A DNA stretch of 64,000 nt from Hevea brasiliensis (Eukaryota; Streptophyta; Magnoliopsida; Malpighiales; Euphorbiaceae). The stretch is from positions 67,507,652-67,571,651 of the forward strand of contig NC_079496.1 of the NCBI RefSeq assembly GCF_030052815.1, given 5' to 3'. Position 1 is the first letter of the stretch. Each line of letters starts with the position of its first letter. This document shows, in pieces, positions 45,699 through 57,100 of the stretch. The position numbers and the translations under genes are program-made. The notes beneath the pieces are model-generated. The model did not search any database. It was given only the letters and a program-made list of their open reading frames with translations, and was not told where the DNA came from.

Positions 45699-48600
45699 TT
45701 AGGCTCTAGATTCATGGGAAATAATATAATTGGGAGTGTAAAAGGAGTCTTGTTAGGATGTTCATGCGGAGTATAGGATTCTGTTTCGTCTTTTTTTGTA
45801 ATTCCTTATTTCTAGATTCTGCGTTATACCTCGGGAACTATAAAAGTGCCTCAGTTAGTGTTTCGATTTTCGTGGAGTACATAGAAAGGTGAAATAGAGT
45901 TAGCAGACATGTTGAGGTCTATCATGAGGATATGTACTCCAATAAATACTATATTTTTGTCAGTATGGGTTTAAATGGTGTGCCCATTTCGTGCAAGGCA
46001 CGAGTACATAAAAGTGAGTCTTGAAAGTATAGTTAGCCTAGATAAGGATGAGGATACCACTGCTGGCAATCATCAGTAAATGACCCAGTTAGAATAAGTT
46101 TTTGATAATAGAAGATTCAAAAGAGATAAGAAATTGGGAGACCTAGTCTGTCGGGACGTATCGTTTAACTATACAATGTTCTCAATGTCTGCTCTGTAAG
46201 CTGCAGATTACAGTACCGACATGAGATTATTGTGTAGAGCTGCGTGCATCCCCGTGGTGCTCCATAATGAGGGTGTTTACGGATGGCTTCTGTTTTGGTA
46301 CAGTTATGCCAGAACAGAGTTCTATATCTGCAGAGGAGTTGGGAACTCCTAGTTAGGGGTCTAGAGTTAGAATATTGAAAGGTCACAGCTGGGTGATAAC
46401 TAGAGTCAGTGACTTAGTTACCCTAGCATGAGCTAGAGTTACAGTAAGAGTTGCCATCAGACCAGAGGTTTCGGACTAGTTGCAAAGTAAAGGTGACACT
46501 TATAGAGTGAGATCATCTAGTCTTCAGTATGGAATTTTGGATCGTTTTTGTAGTATGACAAACATTTTGCTTAGAGCTTAGTGAGAATAGTATACCTTAT
46601 GTGTATCAGTATGGAATAAAGTACAACCCTACTACCTAGAGAAGGTCGAAATTATGAATTGATGATTTACAAAGCTATGATATGATAAAGGAGACATTAA
46701 TTTGACATGGTTTTGGGCAAGGTGGTAAATGCAGTACCTTTGTTGCAGCAAGTTAGGGTATAGTCCTATCTTTTCAGAAGGGATCGAAGGTTATTGCTGA
46801 TAATGATGACTTATGGAATAGTGTCCCAGATGGGACTATAGAGTGTGGTAGAGAGTAGTTGGCTCGGGTATCCTGCAGAGGATACAAGTTCCATTATAGG
46901 AATTATATATAATCAGATCACGAGGGATGTAAATCCTTTGAATTGGATGACGTGTTTGGGTGCCCGGAATCTTAAGTTTTGGCTAATTGAGTAAACATGG
47001 AAAATAATAATAATAACAAATAAATAAAATTACTGCAAAATCAGTTCTCGAGGTAGTAAGGATATTATGTAAGCTAAAGGATAAGAATAGAGATCATACA
47101 ATAAAAGTATGACTGTAATTTCCTGATTTCTTTTCTAACTTCATATTGTTCAAAACAATAGTATAATCTAATTATAACAGTATTAAGAGTAATAAATTAA
47201 ATAAGATAAATCAGAGAAGGCTAATGGATAGAGAAAGTACAGAATGAAAGTTTGGACAATTGATTGCATATGCAATATAATCTAAATGCCAGTGGAAGTA
47301 CTAGCTAGAGTGGTCAAAGGACCAAATCTGAGTGGCACAGATATGTGATAACGCGGTAGAGACTCTGAAAGATATAGTCAGCAAGTACAGCTGTCATGTT
47401 AGGAAGAAGAATGGAATCAGTGATAGAATAGTCAAGTTCTATTTTGGGTAAGACAAAGGAAATAAATAAAAGGACAACCTAAAGGGCGTGTAACAAAAGG
47501 AACAAAGTTAAGCTATAGGGTAGGCTAAGTGTTATTATTGGCAAGGTGAATGACAAGGATGAAGAAACTGAAATGGGACCATATTAGTGAGAATAGTGAT
47601 GGAGGTATAGAATCTGGTAATGTGATACTCATAGCATGATGTAGTTGAGATTGTGACAGGGGCTAAAATATAGAGCTTGGAGTTACATGATTGGATCATA
47701 TTTTATCTATTCCCTATTCCTAAGGTGAAGTGAATAGCAATGGGATAAGATTCTTTGAACTTGTTAACAGTATCAAGAAGATTAAGCGAGGAATACAATA
47801 ATAATGAACAAAAGCTAGAAGGGGTGCGATGGTATTGCGGACTATTTAATTAGGCAGAGAAAAAGAAGTTAGTAAGTAGTAAGTTGAATAAAAGTTAATC
47901 TAAGGGATTAAATAGGTATGATGAGTGGAAAGAATGATAGACAATGACACATAGGCTTTAGGTTAGACCTTTGAGATAGTGAGAAGGTAGTTAGAGGTTC
48001 ATTATGAATGTTAGGCAAACATTTTTAGTGTGATCAACAGAATCACTTTGCAGTGAAGCAGTAACGACAGAACAACAGTAGGGGTAAAATGAAAAGTGAC
48101 AAGTATGGGTGGTTATAAATCACTAGAAAGTTCAAGCATCAAATTAATGACCATAGATAAGGGTGGAATTAGTGTTGGAAGAATCTATTAGCGAGAGAAA
48201 TCTTTCAGGAATCAACAAAAGTTAAGGGCATAATATAAACGATGATAGATATGAATCATAGGTTAAGTATAAGTAAAGTTAATAAATTATAAAGTATTAT
48301 GTCAGGAAGGACAATGGTATGGTAAAGGATTCATGCAAATGATACCTTATAGGTAGAGCACAATTGTGCTAGGAGATGATGAAATTTAGAGAGAAAAACC
48401 GAGAAACATAGGTTAAACGTTATTATATGGACAATCGGGCGTAGTTGAATATAAGAGAATATTTTTCTTTCTTTTCAAGTTTAGCTTGTATTTTTGATTC
48501 TAGAGCATTATATAAGGAACAGAGACTGAGTCAAGGAGACCTAATTATTTAAGAGTTTGGTAGGCACCGATCCATACACAATTTCCTGATATGAGAATGA

Positions 48601-50235
48601 CAGTAAGTGCATACTTAGTGTTAAGTATGAAAGGACGATCAGAGTAATAACAGGAGTTAAATCGAGCTAGTTACTAAGGCTTACAACCCTTTTGAACTAT
48701 AAGCTGGAGGAAGTGCTAATTGCTAATGAGTTACAGTGAATAGCATTGTTGCTAATGGGAAAAGTTGAGACTAAAGTTTGGAAAGCTATGGGCAGTATAT
48801 GTGATTATATTAAGGAGAATGAACATGTGAAGTATCTTGTTTAGAATTAAGGCATGGCACACATTTTCCATAGCCGTGTTAGTTCAGATGGAACTTATAG
48901 TTTATGGGGCTCATATTCATCCAGGATAAGCAATTTCCTACTAAGGCTAGTAGGGAATGATAATGTTCTGATAGTTAAGTTGGAAAAAGGGGATACAAGA
49001 AAAATTTTCTATGGGTAATTATAAGTGTTACATAAGGTGAAGAATGTGCTGGTAGGAGTAAATCATAGGGTTAGAATTCTCAAAGTAATGAAACTAGTAA
49101 TCAAGATAAGACTAAGAAATAAAAAGAAAGTTAAAGTTGATAATGGGATAGACATCTTTGAAGAAAAAGGGTGTAAGGATGAGATATGACTAAAATTAAG
49201 GAATAAGTACAGCAGGTTGAAAAGATATCAACAATACCAAAAATAGGAAAAAGGGAAGTGGATAAGATGCAAAGGACAGGAAGAAAGCTCGATAGAGCCA
49301 GTTATAATAATGAGAATAAGGAGGAATAGGTATGCTAGGAACACACTAAGGGATGTTTAAAATAAGTTATTATGAGATGATAGATTAAAGGAGTAGTAGA
49401 GCCTCGATCTGAGTGCTAATGTGTCAGAAGTAGGCCACATACTAAGAAGCTAAAGGAATAAGTCTAGATATTTCCATTCCAGAGAAGGAGTGAGAATTGA
49501 TAAAGTTGCATGGATTGAGTTGTCAGGGAATATAAACACTTTTGTTACCTAGAAGGAGAGACCCAGTTCACTTTCCAATATTGATAAATGATACACTTGG
49601 CCCTTGGAGGAGACTCTACCTGACTGGTTACATAAAATGGACAGAGGTTGGTCTAAGTACCTTAGTAATGACACAAAAGGAGATTAAAAATTTGAAATAT
49701 CATGGGAGTGAGAAGATTTATAGGTATTGACCACTGAGGTCATAAGAAAAGTGAAGATCTCGAACAGGATGCCTAGATTAGGTGCTACAGGAAAGCCACT
49801 CATAAGATACCATGGAACAAGGAACATAAGTTATGTCATTGGGGAAAACAGAGATTATTGAAATAAAGGGATGAGGACTGAAATCATCAAGAGACACGTT
49901 AGGGCGTAATAAAAGTGAGGTAAGCGCCAAAGTTAATTAAAGTTATCAGATATCAAGTCGAGAGTAATGGAGTTATAATGAATACCTGAGATGACAGAAC
50001 AATGGTCAATGAATAGCCAAGAGATAAGAGCATCACTAGATAGAGATGATCACAAATAGGACACTATAGTAGAATCAGAGAGCGGTAGAATGTCATATAT
50101 AATATATGAAAAGTTTGAAGAATAAATGTTTTACCAATCTCTGCATAGCTGGAGGAGTAATGATTGCACTTGTTCTAATAATCTTCTTTTCCTTATTTCT
50201 TTGTTTATTCGAAAATTCGAGGACGAATTGTTCTT
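45699..50235 (+). other. GyE internal region, non-coding, partly shared with GyF and GyB
   Basis: About 45965-47470 aligns by eye with GyF 57325-58230 and with the reverse of GyB 11640-12370. Landmarks are CTGCAGATTACAGTAC at 46200 and GTGGTCAAAGGACC near 47311. The rest, to 50235, is AG-rich with stops in all frames, and I recognise nothing in it. The last bases (TTCGAGGACGAATTG before the purine tract) resemble the usual end of Gypsy pol. Confidence 0.75.
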
Positions 50236-50248
50236 AAGGGGGGAAGAA
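50236..50248 (+). other. GyE polypurine tract
   Basis: AAGGGGGGAAGAA lies directly before the 3' LTR head. Confidence 0.88.
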
Positions 50249-52773
50249 TGTAACATCTAGAAGAAAAAAAAAATGAAATGATGAGACTTTGGCGTGTGAC
50301 AGTGGATTTCCACTGTCACTGCTAAAGTTTTTAAAAAAAAAAAAAAAAAAGAAAAAAAAAATTATTTCAGAAACGGGAGGACCCCCCCCCCCCCAATTTT
50401 TCCCTTCTCTCCTCTCCTCCCCTCTCTTCTTCTTCTTCCTTCTCCGGTGACCGGCCGGTGACTCCCAAGCAGCTCTCCACCCGGCGACCCTCCATGGCGG
50501 CCATAACCACGGCGGCAAGAGAGGGAGAAGATAGAGAAAGCAGCGCCTGATGGGCGTGGCTTTCGGCGATTCGACTTCATCCGACATCCGATCGAGGCGA
50601 TTCAGGTGGCGTTGGAAAGCTTGTTCCGAGAGCTTTCTTTTGATACCAATATTGCAGCAAATGGAGGTCGGATGAGTGAGATATGGAGGAGAGAAGTTTC
50701 GGATTTTTCAAGCTTTTTCGTCAGATCTACGACGATCCGACCGTTGGATCGACAATCCGAGACCACCTATGGACTGAGGAAGAGGAGAGGAACATGGTGG
50801 TATGATCAAATCCGGCAAATGTCGCCGGCGGCCAGCCACCGTGCGTGGTGGTTCCGGCGGTGGCTCTGGTGGGCTATGGAGATGATTCAACTTCCAGAGG
50901 CTTCCTCATAAATTTTTGGAATTTTTGAGACATAGATAAACTTTGGGTAAGACTATTTTTATTATTTCTCTGTCTGTGTAGCATAAATACAGTGTTTCTT
51001 AAACAGAAAAAATTGGAGAAAATTCTAAGAAAAATATATGATGAAAGTAAAATTATTTGGAGATATTCTATGGTGTTAGTTGAATTTTTTTAGTAATTGT
51101 AGAATATTTTTGAAAAAAAATATAGATGGATTTTAGTTAGATTTTTAGCCTATGGGTATATAAGATTATTTGAAATTAAGATATTTAAATTTTATATTAT
51201 TAGTTGAAGCTTGAGGATGGAGGTTTAAATATGTGAATATTGAATTGGGTTGAATTAAAAATATGTTAGCTGTAGAAAACTTATGGAATTGAGTAAATTT
51301 CTTGAATAAAATATTCATGGGTGATTAGAAAATTACAATTCATTTTGCAATAGCCTTATAATATTATTAAGGACTGAGGGGCAAAATTTTAGAATTTTTA
51401 GAGCTTGTTTGAGTGGATTTTTGAAAAATGTCAATTATAGGGACTAAAACGTAATTTTTAAGATTTTGAGTATTGTCTGATTTGGAGGGCCCAGGAGGGG
51501 CCATGTGATATTGATGAGATGTGGTTGTAGAAATTGAGAATTTAGAAGTGTTATTTGAGCCTTTTTGCAGGTTGAGTAGGTCCCAGGTATAGGGAAAACT
51601 CTGCCGGATTTCCGGCATGAATTAGGCTGTCTATTGCCTCTTTAGAGTTTTATCTTAACTTAGTACTAATAAATTTATAATTTAATTATTAGGTGATCGA
51701 GGTCAGCTATTTTTTGGCATCCAGCAGCCACAATAGTCATCGGTGTACTGTGAGTAAAATATTAATTTTAATTGTAATTTCGATATTATTATATGTTTAA
51801 GCATGCCCATGCATCACTTATATGTATGTATCTATGTTGTTAAACTCTAGGCACGTTTTATGTTGCATTCACAACTGTTAAAGTGCCATGGATGTTGTTG
51901 TGGTAATTTGGAGCAGTGTGCATGCGTTAGCATGCGTGTGATGTGGTGTGGACTATGGATAGGACGGATAGACACGGCTTGAGATCTTCGCTGGGACCCG
52001 ATCCTTCGAGGGTAGTCACGGCTTGAGTTCTTCGCTGGGACCCCGATTTGGTTTATTAAGCGAAAGTCCGGCTCTAGTTCTTCGCTAGCACCAGGTTGGA
52101 TTTAAGAGAGCTGTATAGGAGATCAGCTCCCATATATTATGATTGATATTACTGGGTGTGTGAGTGCTCAAAATTACCTTTTTGATGTTATGATGTGCAA
52201 TTGATGTTGATGTTGCATTTCACTCTACAAGGTGCATTAGCTTTAAATAGTTATAGAGATTATGGTTAAAATTGATATTTTACTCTCTGAGTCGAACGCT
52301 CACTCCTGTTCAATATTTTTTTTTCCAGGCCACAGGAGGAATTATTTTACAGAGTAACCTGTTTTCTTCCTCGCAGGTTTAACGTCGATTATTTAATTGT
52401 TTTCCTATCTTTTCTAAATTTAAAATCTAGAACTCCGCATGTGTTAGTAATAGTGTGGACCTTGTTAGAAATTGTGTTAATTTAAATTTTTGAGATTTAT
52501 AAATGAAGATTTGTATGGTATTTAAACAGTTTGTAAATGAGGTAACAGGGTTGAGCTGGGCTCCCCTGATTTTAGTTTTCTGAAAATTTCAGGGCTAAGT
52601 TGGCCCGAAATGAAATTATAACAGTTTAATTTAAATTATCTTATATGCATATTGGGTCTAAATTGTGGGCCTGGTTATGGATTTGAGGAATAGTTAGGCT
52701 TACTACGGGCCTCGGGGGCTTTAAGCTGGCCCAGGTCCTAGTGCGGGTCCAGCCCATAGGTTGGGTCGTGACA
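50249..52773 (+). repeat. GyE 3' LTR
   Basis: This 2.52-kb partner of the 5' LTR has only scattered base changes plus indels in homopolymers and in the GC-rich block. It has an added A-rich run (50333-50361) and a shorter C run. The head hairpin is at 50286-50328, with one stem base changed. Confidence 0.93.
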
Positions 52774-53092
52774 AAAATCATCTCTGAAGACGAAATGATC
52801 AAAATGACCTCCGTTTGGCTTAACAGACTAAAATTGTCTATACCAATTGAAAAATTTTTCTAAACCTTTTCTTGGCATTCTAATGCAATAGAAACCTCAA
52901 TGACTCTTCTCTGGAGTCTCAAAAATTATTTTATAATTTTTCTCCTTGGTTTATGGCTTCTAGTTGCAAAGACCGCAACTTCCCACTGGGTTACCCATCG
53001 CTAGGGCACCGGCTCATTTAACTTGGTTGTATTTTTTTTCTAAAATTTTTCCTTAATTTTTCTTACACTTATTTGAGCTATTTATGACTCCT
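52774..53092 (-). repeat. GyD2 LTR, second piece
   Basis: It continues from 43153 and is the reverse of 53150-53510 in the sister LTR GyD. It ends with CTCCT, the left GyD target duplication. Confidence 0.9.
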
Positions 53093-56000
53093 TGTAACAT
53101 CCTCCTGGTAGCAACTCCGTACATTCTACTGTTCCGGTGACCGGTGTCGGTCCGGACAGCTAGAACGTCCGGAAAAATATTTAAACTAAAGTGAGGGACC
53201 AAAATTAACTCAAATATTAATAAGAAACACTTAGTAAAAATTTTAGAAATAAAATACAACCAAGCAAAACGAGCCGGTGCCCAAGCGATGGGTAACCGGA
53301 GGGAAGTTGCGGTTCTCGCAACGAGGAGCCCTAGACCCAGGGAAAAAATTTTTTTATAATTGTTGGGTCTCGAGAGAAGGGTAATTGAGGTTCCCATGGC
53401 ATTAGAATGCCAAGAAAATACCTAGAAAAATTTTTCAATCGGTACAGACGATTTTGACCCGTTAAGCCAAACGGAGGGCATTTTGGTCATTTCGCCTTCC
53501 GAGGTGATTTTTGGCCGACTTGTCCAGTTGAGTAAATAATTAATATAACATTAAATATGAATAAACATTACTAGAAATGAAATTTGAAATGAGTAGTGAA
53601 AGAAAAGAAAAGAAAATGCAAAATAATGCAAAAATGACATCATATGAGGTCACTCACTTACTCACCAACCAATCAAAATTAAGCTATCAATTGACTAACA
53701 AATAAAAAGACAAAATGAAGACCAAAATAAGAAAGAACAGCAGCCACCCTCCCCAAGAGACCAGCCGAAATTCACCTCCATAGCCACCTCCATTCAAGTT
53801 TTTTTTTTCAAGCTTTAGATCTCCATCATTCCACCATATTTCCCTAACCCCTCTTCATTAAAACTTTACCCCACACCTTAAACAAGCTCTTGGCAGCCAA
53901 CAAGAGGAAGGAAATTGGAGTTTAGGGCTTTGGAAATTCTGCCCAAACAAGGTTAGTGCATATATACATCTAAAGCCTTTTAAATTCTATGTTAGAGACT
54001 TGGAATAAGTAGGAATTTGTAACTAAAATGAATGAAATCTATGTCTATCCATGCCCTAAGTTTCGGAAGCCCTATTGAATAAAAAGGAATGAGTGTTTTG
54101 ATGGACTTAAAGTGGACTAGAGATCAAGATTAAACCATGTATGCATGTGATTATGGAATGAGATAGTTAATTAAAGCATGTTGTAAAAATTCATATGGAA
54201 ATTAGGGTTTGGAAAGGTGAAAGTGTGACTTGGCTTAGGAAATTGTTAGGGCACATTGTAATGGTCAATTAGTGACCATTTTAGATGTGTTGACCATAAA
54301 TGGGACAGAAAAATGAGATTGCAAAGTGAGGATTGCAGGCTGCCTAGGACAGCAGCATAGGGACTGAAAATTCAGTCCCTTTGCACTGCCATAACTTGGG
54401 AAGTGGTAGTCCAATTGGTGTTTGGCCAATTGGACATGAAACTAGGCTTATAATGGCACATTTTTGCTGAAGAAACCATGCCCAAAAGACCAAAGCAAAA
54501 GGGTCAAAACTCAGCCACAATCCGGATGCCCTGCACTGAATTCTGCAGAATTTGCCAAATGAACAGTAACTGTTCATTTGGCCATAACTCACTGTAGATT
54601 TGGTCAATTGGCCTGAAATTTTTACAGCAACAAGTTAAGACATAGACAAACAACTTTCATGAAGGAACTTACCCCAAATTATGGCCAGAACCCATTCAAC
54701 CAAGTGACTCAAGTTACTGTTCATGCACTGTAGATATGGTAAATTTCTGCAGAATGCATATCCGGACAGCTTGGGTTTTTGAGCCATATCTGGAGCTACA
54801 AAACTCCAAATGGAGTGATTCAAAAAAGGAAATTCAACTAGACAAAATAAGGAACAACTTTCATGTTTTACATTTCCTCAAATTCCAACAGTAACAGTGT
54901 CCAATAGAACAGTGAAGTTGACTCACCAAAATTGAAAAATCTGTTTGAGTTGAGTTACACTTTGGAATGGCAAAAACACTTAATGCCAACAAGTTTTAAA
55001 CACCAAATGTGGTATGTTGGGAGTGCCAAAGTTGATGTACACATTTTTATTCTAAAAGTCAACATTTTTGTTGACCAATGATGAATAGTGACACCAAAAA
55101 AGTTGAAATTCACAAATTGATAAATTTAAGAGTTTCAAATGCCCTAGTATACCTAACAAGATTGGTTTGGATAGTTTGGCATGCCAATAGGGTTCAGTTA
55201 GCAGTACTGCACATGGAAAAAATGCCATTCTGTGATTTCATGGCTTTTAGCCATTCTGACTTTGTATTGAGACTTGGCCTTGTGCCTGATATTATTCTGA
55301 CTTGTTAGTACATTACATTTGCCTGGAGATACATATGTGACCGATGGTGTGACGGCCGAGTACTAGGTACCCAGTGCGGTTACCGTTATCGATCCGATCG
55401 TCTAGTGTAGGTTACTTGGGGCAACCAAATGAATAAAAGTGAACAACGTTAATGAAACAATGAATATATCAATACCAAACAAAGAAAGCATACACATTCT
55501 CTACACATTTATTTTCTTGCTATTTTCTTTTATTATATTATTGCACCACTAAGCATTATTGCTTAGCGCGTTGCTTTGCCACGCCAGCGTGATGCGGAGA
55601 TCCCGATCGCGAGCCCAGTAGAACCACAGATCGGGTGAGTCCATCCGGCAGTTCTGCTCAGTGTCCGTGTCACCTCGTCACCTGCAGTGCATTGGTAGGA
55701 CACTAGATGTCATTTTGTCATTTTGTAATTAAATTTTTATTTCTCATATGTATTTGGGATTTATGGAATGTATTTTGAGCTTATTGTAAATAATAAAGAT
55801 TTATGGTCATGTATGGTATTAATTTGAGTATTTAATGGTTGTTTATATATGAGAACCCTGAAAAAGGGATGTTTTGAGAAATGAGAAGGTTGTTGAGACC
55901 TGAAATTGACAAATTATTGAGATATTGATATTGAGTTTGGTGTTGATATTGGAGTTTGAGATGATGGAATAAAAATATTGGAAGTGTTTTTAACAGGTTC

Positions 56001-56225
56001 CGAAGAACGGTTTTCTCCATTTTTAGCCGGTACTCCGCCGGATTTTCTTAAAAATTTTCGGAACCTTAAATGAATGATACTTTTGATAAATGGTTTAAAT
56101 AAATTGTATTTCATAAATTATATGCAAAAGAATTGTCTAAATTAATTGAGGAATATTAGAGTGTGCCGGTACACCAGGTGGCATTACTTACTCGGGTATA
56201 CTGTACACGGGTAAGGGGTGTCACA
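53093..56225 (+). mobile_element. GyD: solo Gypsy LTR with CTCCT target duplication
   Basis: A single 3133-bp LTR begins TGTAACATCCTCC and ends GGGGTGTCACA. CTCCT is at 53088-53092 and 56226-56230. It is inserted in GyD2, a member of the same family in the opposite orientation, so the two form an inverted pair. GyD carries the CTAAGC/GCTTAG hairpin. Confidence 0.95.
55549..55566 (+). other. Conserved LTR hairpin, GyD copy (CTAAGC/GCTTAG)
   Basis: A 6-bp stem with a 6-nt loop follows TTGCACCA and lies about 660 nt before the LTR end. The second stem seen in other families is not clear here. Confidence 0.75.
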
Positions 56226-56331
56226 CTCCTCACTCTAGTCTAAATATTTTTCCAGACGTTCTAGCTATTCAGACCAACACCGATCATTGGAACAGTAGAA
56301 TGTGTGGAATTACTTCAGTGAGGGTGTTACA
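56226..56331 (-). repeat. GyD2 LTR, third piece (LTR head)
   Basis: The reverse strand starts TGTAACACCCTCAC, the head of the family. GACCA follows on the plus strand. Confidence 0.9.
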
Positions 56332-56748
56332 GACCATATTTCCCTTTATCGGTCTGATCGATTTTTTCTAATCGCACTAGAATGCTTCTTAAACTCTAAT
56401 TCAATTATTTGAGCTTGTTCTCTATTCTTTTCTGTGGTTTTCACTATACCATTAACTTCGCAATTATCCCTAGGCCTGGGGTGTCATAGGTCCCACACAA
56501 AATCAGGGTAGCGACTGAGCTCACAACCACTTCCCGGTACAGTCACCCATCGCTGTGACCTCGACTCATTTAACCCATTATGCTTTGTTTTCTTCATTTC
56601 TATTTTACCTTCATATAATTGTTATTAATTTTTATTTAGGACTTTCCTAAATGGCACAGACTTAGTTCTAGACATTCTGACTATCAGGACAGACACTAGT
56701 CACCAGGACAGTGAGATGTACTGAACTAATGAATATAAGGGTGTTACA
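56332..56748 (-). repeat. GyC 5' LTR, outer part (LTR head)
   Basis: The reverse strand starts TGTAACACCC at 56748. It aligns with the GyF LTR head (59296 on) and joins 39631: CCGATAAAGGG upstream of GGTC, then AATTCACCC, as in GyF near 59690-59720. The right flank is GyF gag. Confidence 0.88.
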
Positions 56749-57100
56749 CCTACCCTACCCGTATCTGTGACGTTTGTTGCAAGCTTCATAGGGGCATTTG
56801 CTATAAGGCGACTGGAGCCTGTTACAATTGTGGTGAACTTGGACATTTTGCTAGAGATTGTACTAGAGTACATCGATCTATGCCACATACTACGCTAAGG
56901 GGATCAGTCTAAGGTTCCGCCCTCAGAAGTTCATAGATGGTCAGTACGAGCAGAGATAGAGGTAGAGGCGATGTTACTGACAACCAAGGGATAGTAAACC
57001 AACCTGAGCAGAGTAGTACACCAACCAGGGTGTATACCATACGCTAAAGGGAAGAAGCAGAGACTTCAGACGTAGTTGCCGATACGTTCTCAGTTTTTGA
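56749..57100 (+). pseudogene. GyF gag zinc knuckle and start of protease
   Basis: In one frame: CDVCCKLHRGICY, then CYNCGELGHFARDC, a full C-x2-C-x4-H-x4-C knuckle. A stop follows after LRGSV. The same direction continues with an Arg/Gly-rich linker and a V-V-A-D-T-F-S-V-F segment, like the start of Gypsy protease. The next segment shows no D-x-G triad in frame and passes into the core. The left edge is the GyC insertion point. Confidence 0.82.

Larger units (their letters stand above)
43154..52773 (+). mobile_element. GyE: complete LTR element without coding capacity (LARD-like)
   Basis: The LTRs are 43154-45682 and 50249-52773, with primer-binding site TGGTATCAGAGC at 45687-45698 and purine tract AAGGGGGGAAGAA before the 3' LTR. 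The internal region is 4.57 kb and contains no recognisable gag, RT or integrase; only short frames occur. The two LTRs look only a few percent different, so decay after insertion cannot explain the missing genes. Flanks are A-rich (CAAAA left, AAAAT right) and the exact duplication is ambiguous. It sits in GyD2. It probably depends on proteins from a related Gypsy element. Confidence 0.9.
39632..56331 (-). mobile_element. GyD2: solo Gypsy LTR, antisense, split by GyE and GyD
   Basis: Three pieces (39632-43153, 52774-53092, 56226-56331) make one 3.9-kb LTR. Its ends on the plus strand are TGTGACACCCC and GGGTGTTACA. The flanks are GACCA at 39627-39631 and 56332-56336, a perfect duplication, and no internal region or primer site is left. 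It is inserted in the GyC 5' LTR, whose two halves join without a gap. Confidence 0.92.
20467..56748 (-). mobile_element. GyC: Gypsy chromovirus-type element, antisense, split by four later insertions
   Basis: Reading right to left on the minus strand: the 5' LTR (56748-56332 then 39631-36566), primer-binding site, gag (36375-36271, 34084-33672, 23063-22440), protease, RT, and RNaseH as far as 20467, where GyB interrupts. Integrase, the purine tract and the 3' LTR must lie left of the window. The LTR totals about 3.47 kb. Gag and the LTR become continuous when the inserted elements are removed. GyC lies in the gag of GyF; its right flank is CCTAC (56749-56753). Confidence 0.88.

Noticed and set aside
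49542..49730. Possible small protein in the GyE interior.
   Set aside because: It is 62 codons, isolated in stop-rich DNA, with no motif. It was not found in the GyF or GyB core.
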